The position numbers and the translations under genes are program-made. Positions 8,969-18,369 of a stretch of DNA of 64,000 nucleotides are shown here, one piece after another. Origin of the DNA: Salinicola halophilus. Its GTDB lineage: Bacteria > Pseudomonadota > Gammaproteobacteria > Pseudomonadales > Halomonadaceae. Where the stretch lies: positions 322,266 to 386,265 of the forward strand of contig NZ_PZJV01000006.1 of assembly GCF_003206155.1 (NCBI RefSeq). The letters run 5' to 3'. Every line of letters starts with the position of its first letter. The first letter of the stretch is position 1. The notes beneath the pieces are model-generated. The model was not told the origin of the DNA. It ran no database searches and worked only from the letters and a program-made list of their open reading frames with translations.

Positions 8969-9855
8969 TCATCCGCTTTGGCGAGCCTGTTGGATCGCCT
9001 CTGCCAGCGTCTCGGTCAGCGCCAGTGCCCCTTCGACACCGGACTCGACGAGCCGCTCGACCAGCGCACTGCCGACGACGACGGCGTCTGCGACCCGGGC
9101 GACGGCGGCGGCGCTTTCGGCGTTGCGAACGCCGAAACCGACGGCGATCGGCAGGGGCGTCTGCTGCTTGAGCTGCGCCAGTGCGCTACCCAGCGGCCCC
9201 TCGAGATCGAGACTCTGGCTCCCCGTGACGCCGTTGAAGGCGATGCGATAGACGAAGCCATCGCCCTGCGCCAGCAGCGCCGGTAGCCGTTCGGCCGGCG
9301 TGGTCGGCGCCACCAGCGGAATCCGCGAAAGCCCCAGGTCCCGCGCCTTGGCGGTGAGCGTGGCGGCATGCTCCGCCGGCAGGTCGACCAGGATCAGCCC
9401 GTCCACCCCGGCGTCGCTCGCCGCTTCGAGAAAGCGCGTCTCACCGAAGCGCTGAATCGGATTGAGATAGCCCATCAGCACGATGGGGGTGTCGTCGTCC
9501 TGCTGACGAAAGTCGCGCACCTGGTCGAGCGTGCCGGCCAGCGTCTGCCCGCCCGCCAGCGCTCGCTCACCGGCGCGCTGGATCGCCACGCCGTCGGCCA
9601 TCGGATCGCTGAACGGCATGCCGAGCTCGATGATGTCGGCGCCCGCCGTCGGCAGCCGGTTCATCAGCTCCCGGCTGGTCGCCGGATCGGGATCGCCGGC
9701 CATGACGTAGGTGATCAGCGCCGCGCGGTTGGCCTCGCGAAGCGCCGCGAAGCGTTTCGCCAGTCGCGATTCGCCCCGTGAGAGGGCCTCGGTCCGGTCG
9801 GTCTCTCGCGACGCGCGTTCGGCGGTCGTCATCGGGGTGGAAGCATCGGGCGCGT

Positions 9856-9859
<4 letters not shown>
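8969..9859 (-). CDS. trpA: Tryptophan synthase alpha chain TrpA
   Basis: The alpha subunit cleaves indole-3-glycerol phosphate to indole, which is channelled to TrpB. The catalytic Glu and Asp are in [15 protein letters not shown], and the phosphate-binding end is AVGFGVRN with VVVGSALV. At 296 residues it carries an N-terminal extension of roughly 25 residues compared with the usual 268; an internal ATG at 9832 would shorten it. The chosen ATG overlaps the trpB stop (ATGA), indicating translational coupling. Confidence 0.96.
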
Positions 9860-11085
<1,226 letters not shown>

Positions 11086-11226
11086 CGTCGTACTCCTGGT
11101 CAGCGCGGGCGCCGAAGGGTCCGGCGGCGCGTTTCGATGTCTTCAGACTAGGCCGCGCACGGGTCGGAGAAAATCGATAAACTTTCGGTAACAGGTGAGT
11201 AAAAGTCACAGGATGAGGAGGCCCGC
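11086..11226. promoter_or_regulatory. Divergent trpB / LysR-regulator promoter region
   Basis: This 141-bp gap separates trpB (minus) and the TrpI-like regulator (plus). An AT-rich patch at about 11168-11212 contains GATAAACTTTCGGTAACAGG and is the likely promoter core. In pseudomonads TrpI binds two sites in the equivalent gap. I cannot place those sites with confidence here. Confidence 0.55.
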
Positions 11227-12135
11227 ATGACCGCGTTGCCGTCACTCAATGCGCTGCGCGCCTTCGAGGCGACCGCTCGACTGGGCAGCGTCAGCGCTGC
11301 TGCCAGTGAGCTCAACGTCACCCACGGGGCGGTGAGTCGGCAGCTGCGCACGCTCGAACACCACTTCGGCGTCGCCCTGTTCGAGAAAGCGGGGCGCGGG
11401 CTTGTGCCCACCGCCCACGGCCGCACGCTGCAGCCGGCGCTGAGTGAGGGATTCTCACATCTGGTCGCGGGCTGCGCGGCGCTGACCCAGCGGCTCGACG
11501 AGGCGCCGTTCACGCTCGCCTGTCCCGGCAGCCTGCTGGCACGCTGGCTGATTCCGCGTCTCGACCGGCTCAACGCCGAACTGCCCGATCTACGCCTGCG
11601 AGTGGTCTCCAGCGAGAACGAGCTCGACCCGCGCCGCGAGGACGTCGATGCCACGCTGCGCTTCGCGGCGCCGCCGTGGCCGGATGACATGCCGGTGTTC
11701 GAACTGCTCCCCGAGCGCATCGTCGCGGTGGCGACGCCGACGCGCTGGACGCAGGCGTCACGCAGCTCGCCCGCCGCCATGCTCGAAACGCTCCCGCTGC
11801 TGGAGACGGCGTCGCGCCTTCAGGCCTGGCCCGAATGGGCCGCCGCGATGGGATTGAAAGAGAAGACACTCGCCACCGCCCGCGCCGAGGGGCGAAGCTT
11901 CGAGCATCTCTACTATCTGCTGGAGGCGGCGCTGGCGGGGCTGGGTGTTGCCATCGCCCCCGAGCTGCTGGTGGCCACCGAACTCCAGCAGGGCCGACTG
12001 GAGGCACCTTGGCCGGCGATCGAGACCGGCGGCGCGCTGGGGCTGTGGCTATCGCCGCGGATCGATCCGCGCCGCGGCGAGCGCCTGGCCGAATGGCTGC
12101 GCCGCGAATTAGGCGAGAGAGCAGGGGGAGATTAG
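11227..12135 (+). CDS. LysR-family regulator, TrpI-like
   Basis: A 302-residue LysR regulator with an N-terminal HTH ([25 protein letters not shown] split over the first helices, then [12 protein letters not shown]) of the GcvA/AmpR/TrpI subgroup, and a C-terminal effector domain. It starts at an ATG 6 nt after AGGAGG. Divergence from trpBA is the classical pseudomonad TrpI arrangement, so activation of trpBA is the leading hypothesis; GcvA-like or AmpR-like roles are alternatives because that subgroup shares sequence features. Confidence 0.85.
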   Translation: MTALPSLNALRAFEATARLGSVSAAASELNVTHGAVSRQLRTLEHHFGVALFEKAGRGLVPTAHGRTLQPALSEGFSHLVAGCAALTQRLDEAPFTLACPGSLLARWLIPRLDRLNAELPDLRLRVVSSENELDPRREDVDATLRFAAPPWPDDMPVFELLPERIVAVATPTRWTQASRSSPAAMLETLPLLETASRLQAWPEWAAAMGLKEKTLATARAEGRSFEHLYYLLEAALAGLGVAIAPELLVATELQQGRLEAPWPAIETGGALGLWLSPRIDPRRGERLAEWLRRELGERAGGD

Positions 12136-12186
12136 AGGTAAAGCAGGGAGATGTAGGGAGAGGTGTAGGAGAGAGTCGACCGGCGC

Positions 12187-13077
12187 TCAGGTTTGAGCCT
12201 GCTCCTTTGCCTGCATGCGCTCCATGGCGCGGCGGTAGGAGCCGTTGCGTACCGCCCAGCGCACGACCGGCGCCAGGGTGCGCACGCCACTGCGCACCGC
12301 GTGACGCTCCGGCGTCGACATCTCCAGGCTCAGCAGCGTTGCCGCCCAGGTTGGCAACAGATCGACGCCCGCGCGCATGAAGAGCTTGCCCACCGGCCGC
12401 ACCACCGGGTTCGGCGGCAGGGCGTCGAGCAGCACCGCGATCACGTCCCGGGTGCGTGCATCGCAGACCAGATAGCGCCGCTGATCTTCCAGGTAGGCGT
12501 CGATCGCCGCACGGCTCTTGGGCACGTTCGTCGCGCCCAGCGCCTCGGCGACGCGGGCGGTCTCGGCGAAGTAGCGATCCTGATCGGCAAGGCTCAAGTG
12601 CGGGTTGCGATAGCGCCGGTGGGCGGCGAGAAAGCGGCTCATCTCGGCGACGTGGACCCACACCAGGAGCTCGGGGTCGTTGGCGGCGTAGGGGCGGCCA
12701 TCGCGGGTGACGCCGTGGACGCCGTCGTGAACCCGGCGCACCCGCTCGAGAATGCGCTCGGCGTCGTCGCGGGCGCCGAAGGTGGTCACGGCGATGAACT
12801 GGCTGGTCCGGCGCAGCCTGCCGATCATGTCCTTGCGAAAGTTGGAGTGATCCCACACCCCGGCGAGCGCCAGCGGATGGAGCATCTGCAGCAGCAGCGC
12901 GCTGATGCCGCCGCACATCATCGGCGTGAACTCGCCGTGCACCTTCCACGCCACCGTTTCCGGGCCGAAGAGCCCCGGGTCGCCCTTGGGCTCGGTGTAG
13001 TCCACGCCGCCGAGGTTGCGCCCGGTGAGGCTGGCGATGCGATTCTCGATGGCTTGGCGCAGCGAATTCGGCGTCAT
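12187..13077 (-). CDS. MpaB/DUF2236-family putative oxygenase
   Basis: A 296-residue member of the family that includes MpaB and rubber oxygenase Lcp, which are haem-b proteins. Landmarks visible are GDPGLFGPETVAWKVHGE, LLLQMLHPLALAGVWDHS, TTFGARDDAERILERVR and LLVWVHVAEM, with histidines placed as in the family. The substrate is unknown. Its start codon overlaps the stop of the upstream DUF4105 gene (ATGA), so the two are made together. It converges on the TrpI-like gene with a 51-bp gap and no visible hairpin. Confidence 0.85.
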   Translation of the reverse strand: MTPNSLRQAIENRIASLTGRNLGGVDYTEPKGDPGLFGPETVAWKVHGEFTPMMCGGISALLLQMLHPLALAGVWDHSNFRKDMIGRLRRTSQFIAVTTFGARDDAERILERVRRVHDGVHGVTRDGRPYAANDPELLVWVHVAEMSRFLAAHRRYRNPHLSLADQDRYFAETARVAEALGATNVPKSRAAIDAYLEDQRRYLVCDARTRDVIAVLLDALPPNPVVRPVGKLFMRAGVDLLPTWAATLLSLEMSTPERHAVRSGVRTLAPVVRWAVRNGSYRRAMERMQAKEQAQT

Positions 13078-14234
13078 GGTGTAATGGGGTCTCCCGTGGC
13101 GTCGTCTTCGGCGCTTTCGTCCGTCGGCTTACCGGTCATTGCATCAGGCATTTCATGGGTCTTCTCGCCAGGCGTAACATCCGCGGTCTCATCGGCAACC
13201 GGCACGCCGTCGCGAATGGCGCGAGAGAAAGTGCGCGAGCCGGCATCATAGGGCACGGCTCGGGCGCGGGGGTTGATGTAACCTCGCTCGCGCAGCATCG
13301 CAAGCGACACGCCCGGCGCCAGACCGCCCACGTCGTGCACGTAGTCGGGGAGATACCCCGAGAGCACCAGACGAAGATCCCGCGGCAGGCCGTCGACGAT
13401 CTTGGCGACCATGTCGAAGACGAGGGTGGTGCAGTTGCTGGTCAGGGTGTTGTAGAACGCCGGTTCCCGCCTGAGTCTTTCCGCCTCGTCGAGATAGGCG
13501 AGAAAGAGCTCGCGCCGCGCCTCGGGTGCGAGTGCCACGCTGTAAAGATAGACGTCCTCGCCGCGGACGTTGCTGCGAAGGCGCAGGATGTCGTTCTCGT
13601 CGGCGGCGATCAGGTTGAGCTCGAACTGCTTGAAGAAGCCGCCGACGATGGAGAAAGCCTCGTCGCGCTCGCGACGGATCTCGACCGAGAAGGTCAGATA
13701 GCGGCCATCGGCGAAGCCGAAGCTCACCAGGGTGTGGGCGATCGCCGGGCCCATCCAGTAGGAGACGATCATGTCGACGCTTGCAAGCGTTGTGAGATCG
13801 TAGTGCCGGGTTTCCCAGTGCGCGGTCGCCTCGCTCGGCGAGTGCCACTCGAAATCGCGCACGTTGTGCAGCGTTACCCGGTCGCCGACGCGCTCGACGG
13901 CGAGCTGGCGTGCGACGTCCGGCGCCCAGTCGCGCTCGAGACGGGGTTCGAGGCGCTGCCACCAGAGTACCAGCGCCACGAGGCTCGCGGTGAATAGCAG
14001 GCGGATCACCAGACCGCGACGGCGCGGCTGCCAGAGCGGCGCCGCCACCGCCGCCAGCCCCAGCGCGATCCAGGCGACGAGCGTGGCGAGAACCCACCAG
14101 CGCGGCCCCGGCAGTTCGAGGTTCACGGCGACTACCCCCCACGCCACGATGAGCAGCAGCACGATCGCCCGCCCGAGGTGAAAGAGCAGCCGCAGCGTTT
14201 GGCGCCAGCGCGAGGGAGAGGAGGAGGCGGTCAT
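13074..14234 (-). CDS. DUF4105 (Lnb N-terminal-like) membrane protein
   Basis: A 386-residue protein with three hydrophobic segments in the first 100 residues, followed by a long soluble domain matching DUF4105, now also called the Lnb N-terminal periplasmic domain after a Gram-positive lipoprotein acyltransferase. The Cys-containing motif YNTLTSNCTTLVFD is the conserved candidate nucleophile, and HYDLTTL supplies a histidine region. The C-terminal 60 residues are low complexity and acidic. A thiol acyltransferase or peptidase-like activity outside the membrane is inferred from the family. It is translationally coupled to the MpaB-like gene. Confidence 0.82.
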   Translation of the reverse strand: MTASSSPSRWRQTLRLLFHLGRAIVLLLIVAWGVVAVNLELPGPRWWVLATLVAWIALGLAAVAAPLWQPRRRGLVIRLLFTASLVALVLWWQRLEPRLERDWAPDVARQLAVERVGDRVTLHNVRDFEWHSPSEATAHWETRHYDLTTLASVDMIVSYWMGPAIAHTLVSFGFADGRYLTFSVEIRRERDEAFSIVGGFFKQFELNLIAADENDILRLRSNVRGEDVYLYSVALAPEARRELFLAYLDEAERLRREPAFYNTLTSNCTTLVFDMVAKIVDGLPRDLRLVLSGYLPDYVHDVGGLAPGVSLAMLRERGYINPRARAVPYDAGSRTFSRAIRDGVPVADETADVTPGEKTHEMPDAMTGKPTDESAEDDATGDPITP

Positions 14235-14462
14235 CGGTAAGGCATCGTCTGGGCCGTTCCATCAAAGCGGGTTCGACGATGGTGCCGCAGTCGTGAGGTC
14301 CGAGCCAGTCATCGTCTGCCGCCATCGTGCGTCGAGGCGGCGGTACCCTGCGGGCAAGCCTGATAGAATCCGGCGATCGTTGGCCGCGCCGCGATCAATG
14401 ATGAGGGTCTCGCCAGCGGGCGTGACGGGCAGGCTTTGGGCGTCACCGGCGACGCCGAGTTC

Positions 14463-14478
14463 AAGGAGATCCGACATT
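14463..14478 (+). promoter_or_regulatory. Strong ribosome site followed by an ATT start codon
   Basis: AAGGAG (14463-14468) is followed by 7 nt and then ATT (14476), in frame with the YccS-like protein. The first residues of YccS relatives align just after this codon. No ATG or GTG further upstream has a comparable ribosome site. Rare ATT starts are known for infC and pcnB in E. coli. Confidence 0.55.
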
Positions 14479-16701
14479 TCCGAACCGCTTTCCCACTCGC
14501 TGCGTCGGCTCTGGACGCTCGACAAGTTCGCCTACAGCTTCCGCGTCTTTCTGGCCTTCAGCGGCGCGATTGCGCTGAGCTGGTTCCAGGACCAGATCGC
14601 GCTGGCGATCCCGCTGTTTCTCGGCATCATCGCCAGTGCGCTCGCCGAGACCGACGACAGCTGGGAGGGGCGAATCCGGGCGCTCGGCGTCACCCTGATC
14701 TGCTTTTTCGTCGCCTCGGTCTCGGTGGAACTGCTATTCCCCTGGCCCTGGCTCTTCGCCCCGGGGCTCGCGCTCTCCGCCTTCGTGCTGATCATGCTCG
14801 GCGTCATCGAGCAGCGCTACGCCACCATCGCTTCGGCGACGCTGATCCTCTCGGTCTACTCGATGATCAACATCGAGCAGCACGGCGGCACCACCGACGG
14901 CGACTTCTGGCGCCATCCGCTGCTGCTGGTCGGCGGGGCGGCGTGGTACGGCGCGATCTCGGTGATCTGGTGCGCACTCTTCTCGCGCCAGCCCGTCAAG
15001 CAGAGCATGGCGCAGCTCTATCGCGAGCTGGGTGAGTATCTGATCATCAAGGCGACGCTGTTCGAGCCGCTGCGCGGGCTCGACGTGGAGTCCCGGCGGG
15101 TGGCGCTGGCGCGCCAGAACGGGCGGGTGGTCTCGGCGCTCAATCAGGCCAAGGAGATGATCTTTCGACGCCTCGAGGGCCAGCGGGGCAGCCGCAAGCT
15201 CAACCGCTATCTCAGACTCTATTTCATTGCCCAGGACATCCACGAGCGGGTGAGCGCGTCGCACTACCCCTACTCGGCGCTGGCGGAGACGTTCTTTCAT
15301 CACGACGTGCTGTTTCGCTGTCAGCGCCTGCTCGACCAGCAGGGGCGCGCCTGCAAACGCCTCGGCAAGGCGCTGTTGCTGCGCCAGCCCTTCGATCACG
15401 ACTTGAGCGAGCAGGCGCTGGAGGATCTGCGCGCCTCGCTGGTCTACCTGCGCGCCCAGCGCAACCCGGCCTGGACGCCGCTGCTGCGCTCGCTGCAGGC
15501 TCTGGCGCGCAACCTCTCCACGCTGGAGGACCAGCTCTCCCGCGCCCACAACCCCGATGCGGTCGCCGAGCATCAGGACGCGAGTCTCTTCGACCGCTCG
15601 CCGCGCAGCCTGCGCGACGCCTGGGAGCGGGTGCGGCTCAATCTGACCACGGGATCGCCGACCTTCCGCCACGCCCTGCGCCTGCCCACGGCGCTGCTGG
15701 TCGGCTACGGCGTGCTGCATCTGGTCCATCCGACGCAGGGCTACTGGATCCTCTTGACCACGCTCTTCGTCTGCCGGCCCAACTTCGGTGCCACACGACG
15801 TTTTCTACGTCAGCGCATCGCCGGCACCGTGCTCGGGCTGGTGGTGGGCTGGGCGGCGATCAGTCTGTTTCCGCATCCGCTGATGCAGTCGCTGATCGCC
15901 GTCGTCGCCGGGGTCACGTTCTTCGCCAACCGCGAGAAGCACTACGTCATCGCCACCGCCGCCATCACCACGCTGGTACTGGCGAGTTTCAATCAGATCG
16001 GCGACGGGTTCGACCTGATCGTGCCGCGCCTGGTCGACACGCTCATCGGCGCCTTCATCGCCGGGCTCGCGGTGTTTTTCATCCTGCCGGACTGGCAGGG
16101 GCGGCGGCTCAACAAGGTCGCGGCGACGGCGCTCTCCCGCAGCAGCGACTATCTGCGCGAGATCGTGCATCAGTACGAGAGCGGCAAACAGGACGATCTG
16201 GCCTACCGGCTGGCGCGGCGTAACGCCCACAACGCCGACGCCGCGCTCTCCACGGTGCTCGCCAACATGCTCCAGGAGCCCGGGCACTACCGTAAACGCG
16301 ACGCCGACGAAGGCTTTCGCTTTCTCGTCGTCTCTCACACCCTGCTGGGCTATCTTTCCGCGCTCGGTGCCCATCGCGGCGTGGTGACACCCAGCGAGAG
16401 CGACACCGAGACCTATGCCGCCGCCCGGCGCGTCGCCGAAGGCTTCGATGCCATCGCCGCCAGTCTGGCATCGCGCCAGCCGATCCCCGATCTCAAGAGC
16501 GAGCAGGCCGCGCTGATGGCGATCTTCGAGCAGGAGCCCGCCAGTGCGACGGACGACACCGACGACGAGCGCCGCGTGATACAGACGCAGCTGCTGCACA
16601 TCAACCGCCAGCTCGGCGCGATGCGCGAGGCGGCGGGGAAGCTGGTGGTGCATCCCGAGCCGACGGTCGACGTCTCGAACACGCCGGCGAAGACAAGCTG
16701 A
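14476..16701 (+). CDS. YccS-like FUSC-family inner-membrane protein
   Basis: A protein of about 741 residues with two clusters of membrane helices, each followed by a cytoplasmic region, the plan of the FUSC/aromatic-acid exporter superfamily. The first cluster contains VSVELLFPWPWLFAPGL, shared nearly word for word with E. coli YccS (ASVELLFPWPWLFAIGL), and FIAQDIHERVSASH matches its soluble part. The second membrane cluster begins near THPTQGYWILLTTLFVCRPNF-like sequence. The substrate is not known. The start is unusual: ATT after AAGGAG; the nearest ATGs (14293, 14398) lack ribosome sites. It is divergent from the DUF4105 gene. Confidence 0.88.
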   Translation: MSEPLSHSLRRLWTLDKFAYSFRVFLAFSGAIALSWFQDQIALAIPLFLGIIASALAETDDSWEGRIRALGVTLICFFVASVSVELLFPWPWLFAPGLALSAFVLIMLGVIEQRYATIASATLILSVYSMINIEQHGGTTDGDFWRHPLLLVGGAAWYGAISVIWCALFSRQPVKQSMAQLYRELGEYLIIKATLFEPLRGLDVESRRVALARQNGRVVSALNQAKEMIFRRLEGQRGSRKLNRYLRLYFIAQDIHERVSASHYPYSALAETFFHHDVLFRCQRLLDQQGRACKRLGKALLLRQPFDHDLSEQALEDLRASLVYLRAQRNPAWTPLLRSLQALARNLSTLEDQLSRAHNPDAVAEHQDASLFDRSPRSLRDAWERVRLNLTTGSPTFRHALRLPTALLVGYGVLHLVHPTQGYWILLTTLFVCRPNFGATRRFLRQRIAGTVLGLVVGWAAISLFPHPLMQSLIAVVAGVTFFANREKHYVIATAAITTLVLASFNQIGDGFDLIVPRLVDTLIGAFIAGLAVFFILPDWQGRRLNKVAATALSRSSDYLREIVHQYESGKQDDLAYRLARRNAHNADAALSTVLANMLQEPGHYRKRDADEGFRFLVVSHTLLGYLSALGAHRGVVTPSESDTETYAAARRVAEGFDAIAASLASRQPIPDLKSEQAALMAIFEQEPASATDDTDDERRVIQTQLLHINRQLGAMREAAGKLVVHPEPTVDVSNTPAKTS

Positions 16702-17018
16702 TCTTTTGCCCCCGATGCCTATCGAGCGCCTACCTGCCGCTGCGTCCTCACCCACGATGGCGGGTCACCCGAAGTCGTCGGATCATCTACCCCACAAGGG
16801 GAGTGGCCTCGCCACGCCGGATTCACGTTTTCTCCCATCCCGTCGAATCGACGAAGTCATCTAGTTCTCTGATCTCGCAGTCAATTTCGCTATCTGTGAC
16901 CAAAGTCTTAGACGGATTGTTTTGACTTCGACCAGCTCGAAAGAAAGGATAGGCGCCGTTTTGGAAACTAATGTTATTTTTTAACAAATAACACCAAGTC
17001 GGTCTCCCGGAGGTCTCC
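16702..17018. other. Intergenic region before the acid-sugar cluster
   Basis: 317 bp without a convincing gene. The second half (about 16840-17000) is clearly more AT-rich than its surroundings and holds the promoter and an inverted repeat for the GntP gene. A 65-codon minus-strand frame here has no ribosome site or family likeness. Nothing else was recognised. Confidence 0.6.
16972..16993. promoter_or_regulatory. 22-bp inverted repeat, candidate DeoR-family operator
   Basis: TGTTATTT and AAATAACA form perfect 8-bp arms around TTTAAC. The repeat ends 25 bp before the GntP start, where a repressor would block transcription. The cluster encodes a DeoR/GlpR-type repressor, whose family members commonly bind AT-rich inverted or repeated operators. 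The assignment is inference. Confidence 0.6.
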
Positions 17019-18341
17019 ATGTCCGATCTTTACGTCCTGATAGCCTTCGGCGTGGCGCTGGTCGCCATGATCCTGATGATCTCGCGCTGGAACGTTCACC
17101 CGGCGATCACGCTGCTGATCATCGTCGTGGGTCTCGGGCTGGCGCTCGGGCTCGGCGTGGAAGAGTCGCTGAACACGCTTTCCAACGGCCTGGGCAGTAC
17201 GGTAGGCAAGGTCGGCATGATCATCTTTCTCGGCTGTGTGCTGGGCAAAATGCTCGAGGGCAGCGGTGCGGCGCTGCGTATCACCAGCGCCGCCTATAAC
17301 GCGTTTGGCCCCAAGAAGGCGATCTGGGCGATCGCCGCCGCCTCAGCACTGCTCGGCGTGCCGATCTTCTCCGACGCCATCGTCATCGTGCTCATGCCGA
17401 TCGTTGCCAACCTCGCGATGCAGACGAACACCTCGATGGCGAAGTACGGCACGGTGCTCTATCTGGGCGCCTTCGTCACCGCCTCGGCGATCCCGCCCAC
17501 CCCCGGCCCCGTCGCGGCGGCCAGCTTCCTCGGGGTGAGCATGGGCGAGGCGATCCTCTGGGGCGCGCTCATCTCCGTGCCAGGCATCATCGCCGGTACG
17601 CTCTATGCCCAGTCGCTGAAAATCGATGTCGCTCCCAAGCCGGAATATCTCCAGCAGAAGCCGGTGGAGGAAGGCCCGTCGATGTCGCTCCTCGCCGCGG
17701 TCGCCCCGATCGTGTTGCCGATCATGCTGATGATGTTCGGCTCGCTCGTAGGGGAGCAGTTCGAGGGCTCCTGGCTGGGTGAATTCCTCGCCTTGATCAG
17801 TGATCCCACCATCGCGCTGCTCATCGGCGTGGTACTCGCTTTCCCGCTGCTGGGCGGCAAGTGGCGTACCAAGGAGGTCCTCAACGACTGGATGGAAGAC
17901 GGCCTGCGCCTGGCGGCCATGCCGATCATCGTCACCGGCCTGGGCGGGGCGCTTGCGTTGATCGTGCGCGACACCGGCGTTGCCGACTCGCTGGCGTCGT
18001 CGGTGCAGTCGATGGGCATTCCGCCGCTGCTGATTCCGTTCATCGTCGGCGCGCTGGTCAACACCATTACCGGCTCCAATACCCTTGGCGTCCTCACTTC
18101 GGCGTCGATCGTCCAGCCACTGCTGCCGAGCTTGGACATTTCGCCGCTGGCGGCGTTTCTCGCCTGCGCCTCGGGTTCGCAGATTCTCAAGCACCCCAAC
18201 TCCAGCGGTTTCTGGGTCACCGTGAGTCTCTCGGGAATGAACGTCGCGCAGGGAATACGCGCCGTCGGCGGCGCCACGCTGATCAGCGGTCTCGTTTCCG
18301 GCGCCTTCACCTACTTCTTTTTCATCATGGGCTGGGTCTAG
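17019..18341 (+). CDS. GntP-family acid-sugar:proton symporter
   Basis: A 440-residue permease with about 12 hydrophobic segments. GntP-family landmarks include FLGCVLGKMLEGSGAALRI, VPIFSDAIVIVLMPI, ASAIPPTPGPVAAASF and SGSQILKHPNSSGFW. The family imports gluconate and other aldonates by proton symport. GGAGG lies 6 nt before the ATG. Its neighbours (dehydrogenase-like protein, DeoR regulator, DUF1537 kinase, class II aldolase) point to a four-carbon acid sugar such as a threonate or erythronate, rather than gluconate. First gene of the probable operon, behind a 22-bp inverted repeat. Confidence 0.93.
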   Translation: MSDLYVLIAFGVALVAMILMISRWNVHPAITLLIIVVGLGLALGLGVEESLNTLSNGLGSTVGKVGMIIFLGCVLGKMLEGSGAALRITSAAYNAFGPKKAIWAIAAASALLGVPIFSDAIVIVLMPIVANLAMQTNTSMAKYGTVLYLGAFVTASAIPPTPGPVAAASFLGVSMGEAILWGALISVPGIIAGTLYAQSLKIDVAPKPEYLQQKPVEEGPSMSLLAAVAPIVLPIMLMMFGSLVGEQFEGSWLGEFLALISDPTIALLIGVVLAFPLLGGKWRTKEVLNDWMEDGLRLAAMPIIVTGLGGALALIVRDTGVADSLASSVQSMGIPPLLIPFIVGALVNTITGSNTLGVLTSASIVQPLLPSLDISPLAAFLACASGSQILKHPNSSGFWVTVSLSGMNVAQGIRAVGGATLISGLVSGAFTYFFFIMGWV

Positions 18342-18369
18342 GCCCCAAACGCTCAGCGCGGAGATGCCA

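Noticed and set aside
12193-13251. Plus-strand 352-codon frame opposite the MpaB-like gene
   Set aside because: His/Val/Arg-rich shadow sequence without motifs.
16823-17020. 65-codon minus-strand frame overlapping the GntP promoter
   Set aside because: It covers the inverted repeat and promoter region, overlaps the GntP start and lacks a ribosome site.
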